Notes: generated by a model from the sequence alone, not told the origin. Numbered from the stretch's first letter, positions 18,074-26,345 are shown. The stretch: 64,000 nucleotides of DNA from Paraburkholderia sp. Ac-20340 (GCF_017104965.1 NZ_JAAGPR010000008.1:1-64000), one strand, 5' to 3'. A program made the numbers and translations.

Positions 18074-18698
18074 GGGTTCTCCTGTCTTTGTCAAAAAAAG
18101 GTGTGACTGGCGGCTTTGGCGCTCGCGCAAACCGTTTGTTTTTCGTCGTTCGCAGGCGTGGCCGTTCTGGGCAGGTCCATCTTTGCGGACCATTTTTCTG
18201 GACAAAAATATCGGCTGTTATCGCCGGTATATCGGCCCGATTAGTTTGCTGTCCGCAAAACCTGCACTGATGGGATCCGGCGCTCTTTATGGCGCATCGC
18301 AACATGAACGACGTCGGGCTCATGGCCCATGTGGACGGGGCTTCTGCCCGTTTTTTGCGCTTTCCGGCCTGGCCGTTGACGCGCCGCCACAGCGAAGACG
18401 AGATTTGATGACGAAAGGGTTCTGTATGACGAGTGATTTCAGAAAAAGTGTGGTATCCACGCGTCAGTTTTGAAGCGAAAAAGCGCTTGCGGGGGGAAAC
18501 GGGGATTTCAGGCGGGATCGGGCGCGGGAGAAACGCGGAAAAGGACGACTGGAAAGGCGCGGAAAGAAAGGTGCGCAGGCGGGGAAAGTGCGTGCGCGAA
18601 GGCTTATTGGCGCGCGGGGGTCAGGGTGCGCGGCGGTGCAGCTTTGCGGCTCGGCAGGCACGCTCCGGGCAGCACGCCGGGCTGGCTGTTAGTTGCGG
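18074..18698. other. Gene-free region between porin 1 and Gly/His-rich secreted protein
   Basis: About 625 bp. The part next to the porin (18090-18270) is A/T-richer with several short inverted repeats (GGTCC...GGACC near 18176; CGGCTGTTATCGCCGG near 18212) and likely holds the porin promoter and leader. The part from 18468 to about 18600 is strikingly purine-rich on the plus strand. Short open frames here have no ribosome sites or recognisable products. Confidence 0.4.
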
Positions 18699-19301
18699 TT
18701 AATTACGATACGGCGAAGGCATCGGCGGACGCGGGCCATCGCCGCCGCCCCGCTGGAACGGCCGGAACGTGCCACGTTCCTCGTTATAGCGCGCGACGTC
18801 CTCGCGGATCGAACCGGCGCGTACCGGCGAGTCCGCCGGCGGATGCGGCACCTGACGGGTCTCCGCGCTGACCGGCTGGATCGGCCCGCGATAATTGCTG
18901 AAGCCGTTGCCGTAGGGGCTGTTGCTAAAGCCTGGCGTTTCGCGACGCTCCGCCTGACGGCCACCGCCAGGCGCGCCGCGTTCGCGCCAGCCGCCTTGAT
19001 CGGCGACGCGCAAGGGCGCCGGGTTGTTGTAGCGTGCGCCGCCACCGGGCATGCCGCCGTAGCGCGGCTGACGGGCAGCGCCCGCACCGCCCCAATGCAT
19101 GGGCGACGCTTCGCGCATCATCGGCGCATGGCCGAAACCACCGCCGCCACCGCCGTGAAAACCGCCGCCGCCATGAGGCGCGAACGAGGGCTGGGCATGG
19201 GCGAGCGCAACGAGGGCCGCCAAACCGGCCCCCAGCATCCACTGTCCCATCCGTAACAACCCTGCGCGCATTTTGTCGATCACCTGCCCGACGATCCGCA
19301 T
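18699..19301 (-). CDS. Secreted Gly/His/Pro-rich protein of unknown function
   Basis: 200 residues from the ATG at 19301, or 190 from 19271 (MRAGLLRMGQWMLGAG). A signal-peptide-like stretch ends at ALAHA before QPSF. The mature part opens with a glycine/histidine block (GGGGFHGGGGGGFGHAP) and continues as low-complexity Pro/Arg/Gly sequence with RYNEERGTFRPFQRGGG near the end. No enzymatic motif is present. The His/Gly block could bind metal, which is conjecture. Both starts have poor ribosome sites. The promoter would lie in the repeat-bearing region to the right. Confidence 0.55.
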   Translation of the reverse strand: MRIVGQVIDKMRAGLLRMGQWMLGAGLAALVALAHAQPSFAPHGGGGFHGGGGGGFGHAPMMREASPMHWGGAGAARQPRYGGMPGGGARYNNPAPLRVADQGGWRERGAPGGGRQAERRETPGFSNSPYGNGFSNYRGPIQPVSAETRQVPHPPADSPVRAGSIREDVARYNEERGTFRPFQRGGGDGPRPPMPSPYRN

Positions 19302-19912
19302 GACCACCCGCCATTCGGGCCATGGCAGGCCAGTTCCGGGAAGCGTGTGCTGCGATGCGTAACGATTGCCGCCGCAACGGTCTGCACACGTTCCTTGACG
19401 GTAATTTATGGGCCCCCGGTATGGGTGTCGAGCCAAAAAGTGTTATGCCCTCGGAAGGGTTGTAACACCATGTTACTGTTCGATTTTTCGGGTTTTGGAG
19501 GGTTGTCGCACGGGCCTGTTTTGTGCTGGTTTTGTGCTGGTTTTGTGCTGGTTTTGTGCTGGTTTTGTGCTGCATCGCACCGCCCAATGCACCTTCCCGA
19601 AGCTGTTCCGGGTGAGTATTTCGTCGTACTTGAGAAGCGGTCTTTTGCATGACGAATGAACATGAGGATCGCGATGAACATCGGACACACCGCCATCGGC
19701 GCATTCCCGGCACACTCGAAACCGGCGCGGCAAAACCGTTCTGGATCGCGCGCCAACATGCGCCTCACTCATTAATCAATTCCGCAAATGAATTTGCTTT
19801 TTCAATGGCCTTGCGCAGACAATAGGGCCTCCCGATGACCCCTTATGCCCGCGATGCTCGCGTCGAACGACGCACATTGCCAGGCGCCGATATGCGCACT
19901 TGAGATCGTCCG
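19302..19912. other. Divergent intergenic region holding an 11-bp tandem repeat
   Basis: About 610 bp between the Gly/His-rich protein (leftward) and a BASS-family transporter (rightward). It is A/T-richer than the flanks and carries the repeat listed separately. Small frames in it only translate the repeat and are not supported as genes. Confidence 0.5.
19519..19572. repeat. Tandem repeat, 11-bp unit TTTTGTGCTGG, five copies
   Basis: Four perfect copies (19519-19529, 19530-19540, 19541-19551, 19552-19562) and a fifth lacking the last base (19563-19572). The unit length is about one helical turn, so copies fall on one face of the DNA. It lies in a divergent upstream region, not in a coding frame. 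Confidence 0.95.
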
Positions 19913-20947
19913 ATGGCACGTCCGAAATTCCTGCCCGATAACTTCACGCTCTGCCTCGTCGGCACCGTGATCCTCGCGAGCCTGCTGCCGGTGCACGGCC
20001 AGGCCGCCACTGGGTTCAACTGGCTCACCAATATCGCGGTCGGGCTGCTGTTCTTCCTGCACGGCGCCAAGCTCTCGCGCGAAGCGATCGTCGCGGGCGC
20101 CACGCACTGGCGTCTGCATCTCGTCGTGCTGGCCAGCACCTTCATCCTGTTTCCGCTGCTCGGGCTTGCGCTCAAGCCGGTGCTTTCGCCGCTCGTCACG
20201 CCTGCGCTCTATATGGGCGTGCTGTTCCTGTGCACGCTGCCGTCGACCGTGCAGTCGTCGATCGCCTTTACGTCGATTGCGCGCGGCAACGTGCCGGCGG
20301 CCGTGTGCAGCGCTTCGGCGTCGAGCCTGATCGGCATCTTCGTCACGCCCGCGCTGGTGAGCCTCGTGGTGACGAACCAGACGGCCGGCGGCAGTTCCGC
20401 GTGGCATACGGTCTGGAACATCGTGCTGCAACTGCTCGTGCCGTTCGTGGCGGGCCAGTTGCTGCGCCCGGTGATCGGCGGCTGGATCGAGCGCAATCGC
20501 GGCGTGCTCAAGTTCGTCGATCAAGGCTCGATTCTGTTCGTGGTGTACGGCGCGTTTTCGGAAGCGATCAACGAAGGGCTCTGGCATCACACGCCGCTCG
20601 CGGCACTGGGCGGCCTGCTGGTGGTGAATGCGGTGCTGCTGGCGCTGGCGCTCGGCATGACGATCTTCGCGAGCCGCAAGCTGGGCTTCTCGCGCGCGGA
20701 TCAGATCACGATTATTTTCTGCGGCTCGAAGAAGAGCCTCGCGGCCGGCGTGCCGATGGCGAAGGTGATCTTCGCGTCGAATGCGGTGGGCGCGGTGGTG
20801 TTGCCGCTGATGCTGTTCCACCAGATTCAGTTGATGGTGTGCGCGGCGCTGGCGCAGCGTTGGGGCGCGCGCGACATGAGCGCGGAACGTGCGGCCGTTG
20901 CGGGCGACGAGTCGCAGGGTGGCGCGGCTGCGGCGGGGCGGCGTTAA
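19913..20947 (+). CDS. Bile acid:sodium symporter family (SBF-like) transporter
   Basis: 344 residues, about ten transmembrane helices over residues 10-320. It starts MARPKFLPDNFTLCLVGTV and has the conserved SBF_like blocks NIAVGLLFFLHGAKLSREA, TLPSTVQSSIAFTSIARGN (around 115) and CGSKKSLAAGVPMAKVIF (around 275), typical of the YfeH/PF13593 group of uncharacterised solute:Na+ symporters. The ATG at 19913 has only a weak ribosome site. Bile acid itself is an unlikely substrate in this organism. Confidence 0.85.
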   Translation: MARPKFLPDNFTLCLVGTVILASLLPVHGQAATGFNWLTNIAVGLLFFLHGAKLSREAIVAGATHWRLHLVVLASTFILFPLLGLALKPVLSPLVTPALYMGVLFLCTLPSTVQSSIAFTSIARGNVPAAVCSASASSLIGIFVTPALVSLVVTNQTAGGSSAWHTVWNIVLQLLVPFVAGQLLRPVIGGWIERNRGVLKFVDQGSILFVVYGAFSEAINEGLWHHTPLAALGGLLVVNAVLLALALGMTIFASRKLGFSRADQITIIFCGSKKSLAAGVPMAKVIFASNAVGAVVLPLMLFHQIQLMVCAALAQRWGARDMSAERAAVAGDESQGGAAAAGRR

Positions 20948-21018
20948 GCGCGGTCTTCCCACTGCTCGAGTGCATGAAGGTGACGCCGAGAGCACCCTGG
21001 CAGCGGTCGTTGTTTATC

Positions 21019-21046
21019 CAATCTCAATCTCAATCTCAATCGCAAG
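21019..21046. repeat. Hexamer repeat ATCTCA, about four copies
   Basis: Three perfect ATCTCA units followed by ATCGCA. The run overlaps the stop codon of the leftward PIN gene and lies just after the BASS transporter, so it marks the left edge of the lower-GC Xre/PIN segment. Confidence 0.85.
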
Positions 21047-21539
21047 CGCTCTGCTGAGCTTCGAACTCAGCCAGAATCTGCTCTGCCCTGCCCCACGGAA
21101 GCCGCCTTCCGTGGGCTCGCATCTGTTGATAGGCGCTGCGTGCGACCTGAGCGTTGATCGTTCCCGCTCGCAGCATTTCCGCCACGAGCCAAAGCGTGCC
21201 ACGCACTTCGACTCGCTCGTTTTCCGCCGCGGCTCGCAGGTCCCGGTCGCCGGTCAGCAGCGGGCACTGTGCTTCTGCCGCGAGCACCAAAGCGAACAGA
21301 TCCATACGGCCGGGGCGGCGGTACTGCCGGGCAAGAAAAGCCGCTCGCGCCACCATCCGCTCATCAAGCTCCCGTACTTCCAGTCCCATATCGAGCAAAT
21401 GCGCGTGCTGCGCTTCCAGCTCTTCGTAGAAGAGCACATCGGGTAAAGCGAACTGGTAGTCGAGGCTGAACATGGAGGCGGTCAGTCCACCTACCTCGAT
21501 GTCGATCAATATGTTGGCATCACTGATGAGTAGCAGCAT
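21036..21539 (-). CDS. PIN-domain protein, probable RNase toxin
   Basis: 167 residues. PIN acidic residues are in place: SDANILIDIE at the N-terminus, an internal EELEAQ, GRMDLFALVLA around residue 78 and LLTGDRDLRAAA around 95. A C-terminal helical extension (about 110-167) is present. The start overlaps the end of the upstream Xre-ImmA gene by 20 bp, indicating coupled expression. PIN proteins of this layout are ribonucleases and usually toxins. Base composition is less GC-rich than in neighbours, suggesting acquisition. Toxicity has not been shown. Confidence 0.75.
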   Translation of the reverse strand: MLLLISDANILIDIEVGGLTASMFSLDYQFALPDVLFYEELEAQHAHLLDMGLEVRELDERMVARAAFLARQYRRPGRMDLFALVLAAEAQCPLLTGDRDLRAAAENERVEVRGTLWLVAEMLRAGTINAQVARSAYQQMRAHGRRLPWGRAEQILAEFEAQQSACD

Positions 21540-22587
21540 CGCTGCCCTCCAGCGCGCGTTCAGCCCGAAAGTCGATCAGCGACATCGACAGTAATTCTGC
21601 GGCCTTCGATTCGCCGATATAGTCTTCGGCCAGCGCGTGAAACACCATCTGCTCGAACACATGCGCCTTCTGTGCCGGATACGGTTTGCCGGGTTCGGTG
21701 ATATGCCAACCCTTACTCCGAAACTGCTTCGCCTGCTCGTCGCGCCATGCAGGCGACACGATGCCGAGGTCGCGCGCACGATAAAGAAGACCGGCCATGC
21801 TCAGGCCAAACTCTTCCTTGAGCAACGCCAGTTCCTTCGGCTCGATGAAGCTACGATGCGCGCCCAACTCCTGTATCACCGATTGACGCGGAATCAGAAA
21901 AGCACCAGCAAACCGGTTGCACGCCAACTCTTCGTCGAGGCCCGTTTCCAGTCGATCAGCCAGGATCAGGTGCCCCAGTTCATGCGCGAGCGTAAAGCGC
22001 TGACGATCTCCGGGCCAGTTGCTGCCAACCACAATGACCGGCAATCGACCGACCGACGCCGCAAGCCCGTCGAACTTGGGATCAGCATTGGCGTCGATCA
22101 TGAATACGCGGATGCCATGCGTTTCCAGTACGTCGATCAGGTCCGGGATCGGGGCGTAACCCAGGTCCCACGCCTTGCGCACCGTCTCGGCCGCACATTC
22201 GATCTGCGCCAGCCCGGAGATGACCTCAGGCAGCGCGTGGACCGGCCCGAAAGGGGCAATCGGCGGAGATGGGAACAGGTTCTCAAGCTCGATACGACGT
22301 TCGATGTGATCAATCACCTCATGTTCGATCGCTTCGAGGCGCTTCCGGGGCAGTGTGCTGCGTTTGCGATATTCAATGCGGTCAAGAGAAACCGTTTCCG
22401 GGCGGAAAAAGTACTCCGTTCGCACGTTGAGCGTGCGGGCCAGCTTGAGCAAGGTCGACGATGACGGCGTCGCTTGTCCGTCTTCGTACTTCTTGATGGC
22501 CGCATGCGTCAGGCCGACTTGTGCGCCAAGGTCGCGCAGTGACAATCCTGCCGCCTTCCTGGCGCGGTGCAAGCGTGGACCGATCAT
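21520..22587 (-). CDS. Xre HTH - ImmA/IrrE metallopeptidase regulator, probable antitoxin
   Basis: 355 residues. An N-terminal Xre helix-turn-helix (about 5-60: LRDLGAQVGLTHAAIKKYEDGQ) is fused to a COG2856 ImmA/IrrE-type zinc peptidase domain with the motif FTLAHELGHLILA (HExxH) around residue 200 and a downstream DEELACNRFAGAFLIP, the family metal-binding Glu helix. AGGAG lies 7 nt before the ATG. It heads a two-gene operon with a PIN gene, and a palindromic A+T-rich site lies across its promoter, so autoregulation is likely. By analogy with ImmA and IrrE, it may be cleaved or cleave on a stress signal and release repression. Confidence 0.85.
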   Translation of the reverse strand: MIGPRLHRARKAAGLSLRDLGAQVGLTHAAIKKYEDGQATPSSSTLLKLARTLNVRTEYFFRPETVSLDRIEYRKRSTLPRKRLEAIEHEVIDHIERRIELENLFPSPPIAPFGPVHALPEVISGLAQIECAAETVRKAWDLGYAPIPDLIDVLETHGIRVFMIDANADPKFDGLAASVGRLPVIVVGSNWPGDRQRFTLAHELGHLILADRLETGLDEELACNRFAGAFLIPRQSVIQELGAHRSFIEPKELALLKEEFGLSMAGLLYRARDLGIVSPAWRDEQAKQFRSKGWHITEPGKPYPAQKAHVFEQMVFHALAEDYIGESKAAELLSMSLIDFRAERALEGSDAATHQ

Positions 22588-22605
22588 GGCAGCACTCCTG
22601 ATTAA

Positions 22606-22644
22606 GGTTTACAGATTAAATAATTTTATCTGATTTTGTAAACC
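22606..22644 (-). promoter_or_regulatory. Palindromic operator/promoter of the Xre-ImmA/PIN operon
   Basis: Inverted repeat GGTTTACA (22606-22613) and TGTAAACC (22637-22644) encloses a near-perfect 19-bp palindrome AGATTAAATAATTTTATCT (22613-22631, two mismatched pairs at symmetric positions). It is 19 bp from the start codon and by far the most A+T-rich spot nearby. On the minus strand TTTACA can serve as a -35. Confidence 0.65.
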
Positions 22645-22928
22645 CTCATCGAGGCCTTCGCAGAACCTGGCGCAACGGGATCGGTATGGATGTCGAGCGG
22701 GTCACCCACGCCTTGACTGGTGCTGCATCGGCATGTCGGGCGCGAACCCGCCATTGTCCCGTTCCGACCAGGAGGACAACCTGACGCACATCAGCCACAG
22801 CCGCTTTGGCTCGCAAACGTTGCACAGCCCCTCCGCGCCCTTTTTCTTCGAACTGTCATGAAAAGTTCATTTAATTGTCCGACGCTGCTGCCGATATTCC
22901 CGTCGTTAAAGCCATCCTGGCTCTATCC
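22645..22928 (+). other. Gene-free leader before the EAL-CBS-GGDEF gene
   Basis: About 280 bp with no supported gene. It presumably holds the promoter of the rightward c-di-GMP gene; no clear -10/-35 pair is seen. The last 150 bp are A/T-richer. Confidence 0.3.
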
Positions 22929-24818
22929 ATGTCTGCACGTGCGTCCACGCCGTCCGCCTCACCGATTGTCGGCGCCACTGAAGGTCCGGCCAGCATCGAG
23001 GCCCTGATCGCCCAACGCCAGTTGCGCGCCGTCTTCCAGCCGATCGTCGATTTCGACGATGGCGCCATCCTCGGCTACGAAGGCCTGATTCGCGGTCCGG
23101 CCGGCTCGCCGCTCGAGTCGCCCGCCGCGCTGTTCGCGCACGCGGGCGCTGCGGGCTGCACCACCGCGCTCGAACGCGCCGCCGCCGACGTCTGCATCGA
23201 CGCCTTCACGCAGCTCGGCTGCAACGGCAAGCTGTTCCTGAACTTCAGCGCGGGCGCGCTGTGCCAGCTGGCCAGCACGGGCATCGGCGCCCTGTTCGCG
23301 CGCATCGACGCGCAGCGCGTCGTGATCGAGTTGACCGAGCAAAGCGCCATCGCCGATCTGCGCGAGTTCACGCCCGTGGTGGCGGCCTTGCGCGCGGCCG
23401 GCGCGCAGTTCGCACTCGACGATTACGGCAGCGCCAACGCCAGCATGAACGTCTGGGTGCAGCTTCAGCCCGACGTGGTGAAGATCGATCGCTTCTTCAT
23501 TCAGGACATCGCCAATACGCCGCTGAAGTTCGAAGCCGTGCGCGCCATGCAGCATTTCGCCCAAGCGAGCGGCGCGCGGCTCGTGGCCGAAGGCATCGAG
23601 AACGAAGCCGATCTGCTCGTGCTGCGCGACATGGGCATCCAGAGCGGCCAGGGCTTTTTCCTCGGCCGTCCCGATGCGCAGCCGCCGCGCAAGCTCGACG
23701 AGCGCACGCGCGCCGCGATCAGCGCGCATCACATCGCCGTGTTTCCCGAAGCGACGCGTCAGAGCGGCGCAAGCGCAACGGGCGGCGGCGCGCCCGCGCA
23801 GAAGATGGTGGTGCACGCGCCCGCGCTGCCGCGCCGCGCGACCAATAACGACGTGCTCGATCTCTTCAACCGCATGCCCGATCTGCACGCGGTCGCGGTC
23901 GTCGAAGGCGAAACGCCCGTGGCGCTGATCAACCGGCGCGCGTTCATGGACCGCTACGCGCTGCCCTATCACCGCGAGCTGTTCGGCAAGAAAGCCTGTC
24001 TGCAATTCGCCAACGCGCAGCCCGTGCTGATCGAGCAGACCATGAGCGTCGAGCAGATGGCCGCGCTGCTCGCGAGCGACGATCAACGCTATCTCGCCGA
24101 TGGTTTCGTCATCACCGATAACGGCCGTTACGCGGGGCTCGGCACCGGCGAAAGTCTCGTGCGCGCGGTGACGGAAGTACGCATCCAGGCGGCGCGCTAC
24201 GCGAATCCGCTGACGTTTCTGCCTGGCAATATCCCGATCAGTTCGCACATCGAACGTCTGCAATCGCACGACGCGGGCTTTCACGCGTGCTACGTCGATC
24301 TGAACCAGTTCAAGCCGTTCAACGATCAGTACGGCTACTGGCAAGGCGACGAGGTGCTGAAATTCGCGGCCCAGGTGCTCGCCGATGTGTGCGACCCCAT
24401 GCGCGACTTTCTCGGCCACGTGGGCGGCGACGATTTCCTGATCCTGTTTCAGAGCGAAACGTGGCGCGAGCGCGCCAGCCGCGCGATCGAAACCTTCAAT
24501 GCGGGCGCGCTGCGTTTTTACGCACCCGCCGACCGGCTCGCAGGCGGCATTCACGGCGAGGACCGGCAAGGTCATCCGACGTTCTTCAGCTTCGTGACGA
24601 TGGCGATCGGCTGCGTGCATATCGCGGCGGGCACCGGCGCGCAGCACGGCAGCGAAGCGATCGCGTCGCTGGCAGCGATTGCGAAGCGGCGCGCCAAGCA
24701 GGAGGCCGCCGGTCTCGTGGTGATCGAAGGCAGCGACAGCGCGGAACTGCTGCCCGCGCTCTCGCACGGCGAGGTCTACGCCGAAGCGCAACGGGCGATG
24801 CCTGCCGCGCACAGCTAA
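22929..24818 (+). CDS. EAL-CBS-GGDEF cyclic-di-GMP protein
   Basis: 629 residues from the ATG at 22929; an in-frame TTG at 22875 is the alternative, and neither has a good ribosome site. EAL domain at about 20-250: YEGLIRG (EGL for EAL), FLNFSAG, ELTEQ, LDDYGSA, VKIDR, AEGIEN and GQGFFLGRP, so the catalytic set appears complete. A CBS pair at about 310-420 could bind a nucleotide. GGDEF domain at about 430-600 begins DLNQFKPFNDQYG and has GGDDF, an Asp in place of the usual Glu, so cyclase activity may be lost or reduced. A regulated phosphodiesterase is the likeliest role. Confidence 0.85.
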   Translation: MSARASTPSASPIVGATEGPASIEALIAQRQLRAVFQPIVDFDDGAILGYEGLIRGPAGSPLESPAALFAHAGAAGCTTALERAAADVCIDAFTQLGCNGKLFLNFSAGALCQLASTGIGALFARIDAQRVVIELTEQSAIADLREFTPVVAALRAAGAQFALDDYGSANASMNVWVQLQPDVVKIDRFFIQDIANTPLKFEAVRAMQHFAQASGARLVAEGIENEADLLVLRDMGIQSGQGFFLGRPDAQPPRKLDERTRAAISAHHIAVFPEATRQSGASATGGGAPAQKMVVHAPALPRRATNNDVLDLFNRMPDLHAVAVVEGETPVALINRRAFMDRYALPYHRELFGKKACLQFANAQPVLIEQTMSVEQMAALLASDDQRYLADGFVITDNGRYAGLGTGESLVRAVTEVRIQAARYANPLTFLPGNIPISSHIERLQSHDAGFHACYVDLNQFKPFNDQYGYWQGDEVLKFAAQVLADVCDPMRDFLGHVGGDDFLILFQSETWRERASRAIETFNAGALRFYAPADRLAGGIHGEDRQGHPTFFSFVTMAIGCVHIAAGTGAQHGSEAIASLAAIAKRRAKQEAAGLVVIEGSDSAELLPALSHGEVYAEAQRAMPAAHS

Positions 24819-24839
24819 CGCAGCTGGCTCACCGTCGAC

Positions 24840-24884
24840 AAAAGGCCGGCGCGGATCGCCTATCCGCGCCGGCCTTTTGGTCTT
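24840..24884 (+). terminator. Terminator of the EAL-CBS-GGDEF gene
   Basis: A 17-bp stem (24840-24856 with 24862-24878; core GGCCGGCGCGGAT) with a 5-nt loop, ending in UUUU and a further U-run. Its A-run also gives U's on the minus strand, so it may also end the leftward DUF3309 transcript. Confidence 0.9.
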
Positions 24885-24886
24885 TT

Positions 24887-24916
24887 AGCGGCTGTCGTTA
24901 CAGCGGCTGTCGATAC
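24887..24916. repeat. Two tandem 15-bp units AGCGGCTGTCGTTAC
   Basis: The second unit differs by one base (14/15). The pair lies between the terminator and the DUF3309 stop codon. Probably a slippage duplication. Confidence 0.8.
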
Positions 24917-24918
24917 AG

Positions 24919-25074
24919 CTAGATCGTCCCCATCAACACGAGCACGACCACGACGATCACGACGATCCCCAGCGTCCCGGATGGCGCATAGCCCCACGAG
25001 CGGCTATGCGGCCAGGCGGGAAAGGCGCCGATCAGCATCAGGATCAGGATGACCAGAAGCAAGGTGCCTAGCAT
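24919..25074 (-). CDS. DUF3309 small hydrophobic membrane peptide
   Basis: 51 residues. The start ATG at 25074 has GGAGG 5 nt upstream. Two hydrophobic segments (LLLVILILMLIGAF and GIVVIVVVVLVLMG) flank a short loop with PAWPHSRSWGYAPSG, the hallmark of DUF3309, a tiny inner-membrane family common in proteobacteria. The function is unknown. It is monocistronic and divergent from the LacI regulator. Confidence 0.85.
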   Translation of the reverse strand: MLGTLLLVILILMLIGAFPAWPHSRSWGYAPSGTLGIVVIVVVVLVLMGTI

Positions 25075-25137
25075 GATGCCTCCGTACGGTTCGAATGATG
25101 ACGCGACCGATTGAGCAACCGCTGTTCCCGCGGTCTT

Positions 25138-25188
25138 GTTTAGCTAGTTTTACTAAACACGTAAATTTACGTTTATCTGTGTAATTAC
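25138..25188. promoter_or_regulatory. Cluster of A+T-rich palindromes, candidate LacI operators
   Basis: Three inverted repeats in 51 bp: GTTTAG/CTAAAC (25138-25143 and 25153-25158), the perfect 14-bp palindrome ACGTAAATTTACGT (25159-25172), and GTAATTAC (25181-25188). They lie 40-110 bp upstream of the LacI gene promoter. Palindromic sites of this kind suit a LacI-type dimer and autoregulation; which one is bound is unknown. Confidence 0.55.
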
Positions 25189-25223
25189 GGGTATTTACGG
25201 GGCTTTTATGGCGCGATGCAACG

Positions 25224-25251
25224 TTGCGCTACCCTGTTTTTACTATACAAT
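25224..25251 (+). promoter_or_regulatory. Sigma-70-type promoter of the LacI operon
   Basis: TTGCGC (25224-25229), a 16-bp spacer, then TACAAT (25246-25251). Transcription would begin near 25258, which favours the ATG at 25307 over the one at 25268 as start of the regulator. Confidence 0.6.
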
Positions 25252-25306
25252 CGCCGCACATCTGGCCATGTCGCCGCAACAGGCGCGCAGCAAGCAGACA
25301 GGAACC

Positions 25307-26338
25307 ATGGGGACAACCATACGCGACGTCGCGCAGGCGGCCAATGTGTCGATCGGCACGGTCTCACGCGCGCTCAAAAACCAGCCGGGCCTGTCCGAGG
25401 CCACGCGCACGCGCATCGTAGAAGTGGCGCGCTCGCTGGGCTATGACTGCGGGCAACTGCGCCCGCGCATTCGCCGCCTCACTTTCCTGCTGCATCGCCA
25501 GCACAATAATTTCGCCGCCAGCCCGTTCTTCTCGCACGTCCTGCATGGCGTCGAAGACGCCTGCCGCGAGCACGGCATCGTGCCCGCGCTGCTCACCGCC
25601 GGTCCCGCCGACGACACCGTCCAGCAACTGCGTCTGCACGCGCCCGATGCCATCGCCGTGGCCGGTTTCGTCGAGCCCGAAATGCTCAACGCGCTGGTCG
25701 CGCTGCAACGTCCGCTCGTGCTGATCGACCTGTGGGCGCCGGGTCTGCGCTCGGTGAACATCGACAATGCCGCGGGCGCCGCGCTCGCCATGCATCATCT
25801 GTTCAGCCTCGGGCGGCGGCGCGTGGCGTTTATCGGCGGGTCGCTCGCGCACTACAGCATCGCGCAGCGCGCGCTCGGCTACCGCCGCGCCTTCTTCGAA
25901 GCCGGGCTGCTGTTCGATCCGTCGCTGGAAACCACCATCGACGGCGGGCTCGATCCCGACACCGGCGCGTCGCAAGCCATGCAGCGTCTGCTCGATACGG
26001 CGCGCCAGCGCGGCGCGGCGCGGCCCGACGCCGTTTTCGCCTACAACGACGCCGCCGCGCTCGCCGCCATGCGCGTGTGCCAGAGCCACGGCCTGCGCGT
26101 GCCCGAAGACATCGCCATCATCGGTTTCGACGATATTGCCGGTGCCTCGCATGCCTCGCCCGCGCTGTCGACCATCGCCGTCGACAAGGAAGCGCTCGGG
26201 CGGCGCGGCGTGGAACTGCTGCTCGAAGAAACGCCCGAATTCCAGCCGCCCGTTCAAGAGATCGTGCTGCCCGTGCGGCTGATCGAACGCGCCAGCACGG
26301 CCATGCCCGCGCTCGCCACCCAAGCCCAGTCAACCTGA
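25307..26338 (+). CDS. LacI-family transcriptional regulator
   Basis: 343 residues. The N-terminus TTIRDVAQAANVSIGTVSR is the LacI HTH with hinge (to about 60), followed by a periplasmic-binding-protein-like sugar domain (about 65-330) with GRRRVAFIGG, AVFAYNDAAA and DIAIIGFDDIAGA. It lies 7 bp upstream of the AGE isomerase and in one operon with a sugar kinase, so it likely senses a hexose (mannose or a derivative) and controls itself and the catabolic genes. The start was chosen from the HTH position and the promoter site. Confidence 0.9.
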   Translation: MGTTIRDVAQAANVSIGTVSRALKNQPGLSEATRTRIVEVARSLGYDCGQLRPRIRRLTFLLHRQHNNFAASPFFSHVLHGVEDACREHGIVPALLTAGPADDTVQQLRLHAPDAIAVAGFVEPEMLNALVALQRPLVLIDLWAPGLRSVNIDNAAGAALAMHHLFSLGRRRVAFIGGSLAHYSIAQRALGYRRAFFEAGLLFDPSLETTIDGGLDPDTGASQAMQRLLDTARQRGAARPDAVFAYNDAAALAAMRVCQSHGLRVPEDIAIIGFDDIAGASHASPALSTIAVDKEALGRRGVELLLEETPEFQPPVQEIVLPVRLIERASTAMPALATQAQST

Positions 26339-26345
26339 GAACGCC

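Noticed and set aside
19519..19572. CRISPR array
   Set aside because: The units are contiguous without spacers and only 11 bp long, so this is a simple tandem repeat.
21036..22644. Prophage or integrated element around the Xre-ImmA/PIN genes
   Set aside because: No integrase, tRNA junction or phage genes lie nearby; the segment is only the two-gene module.
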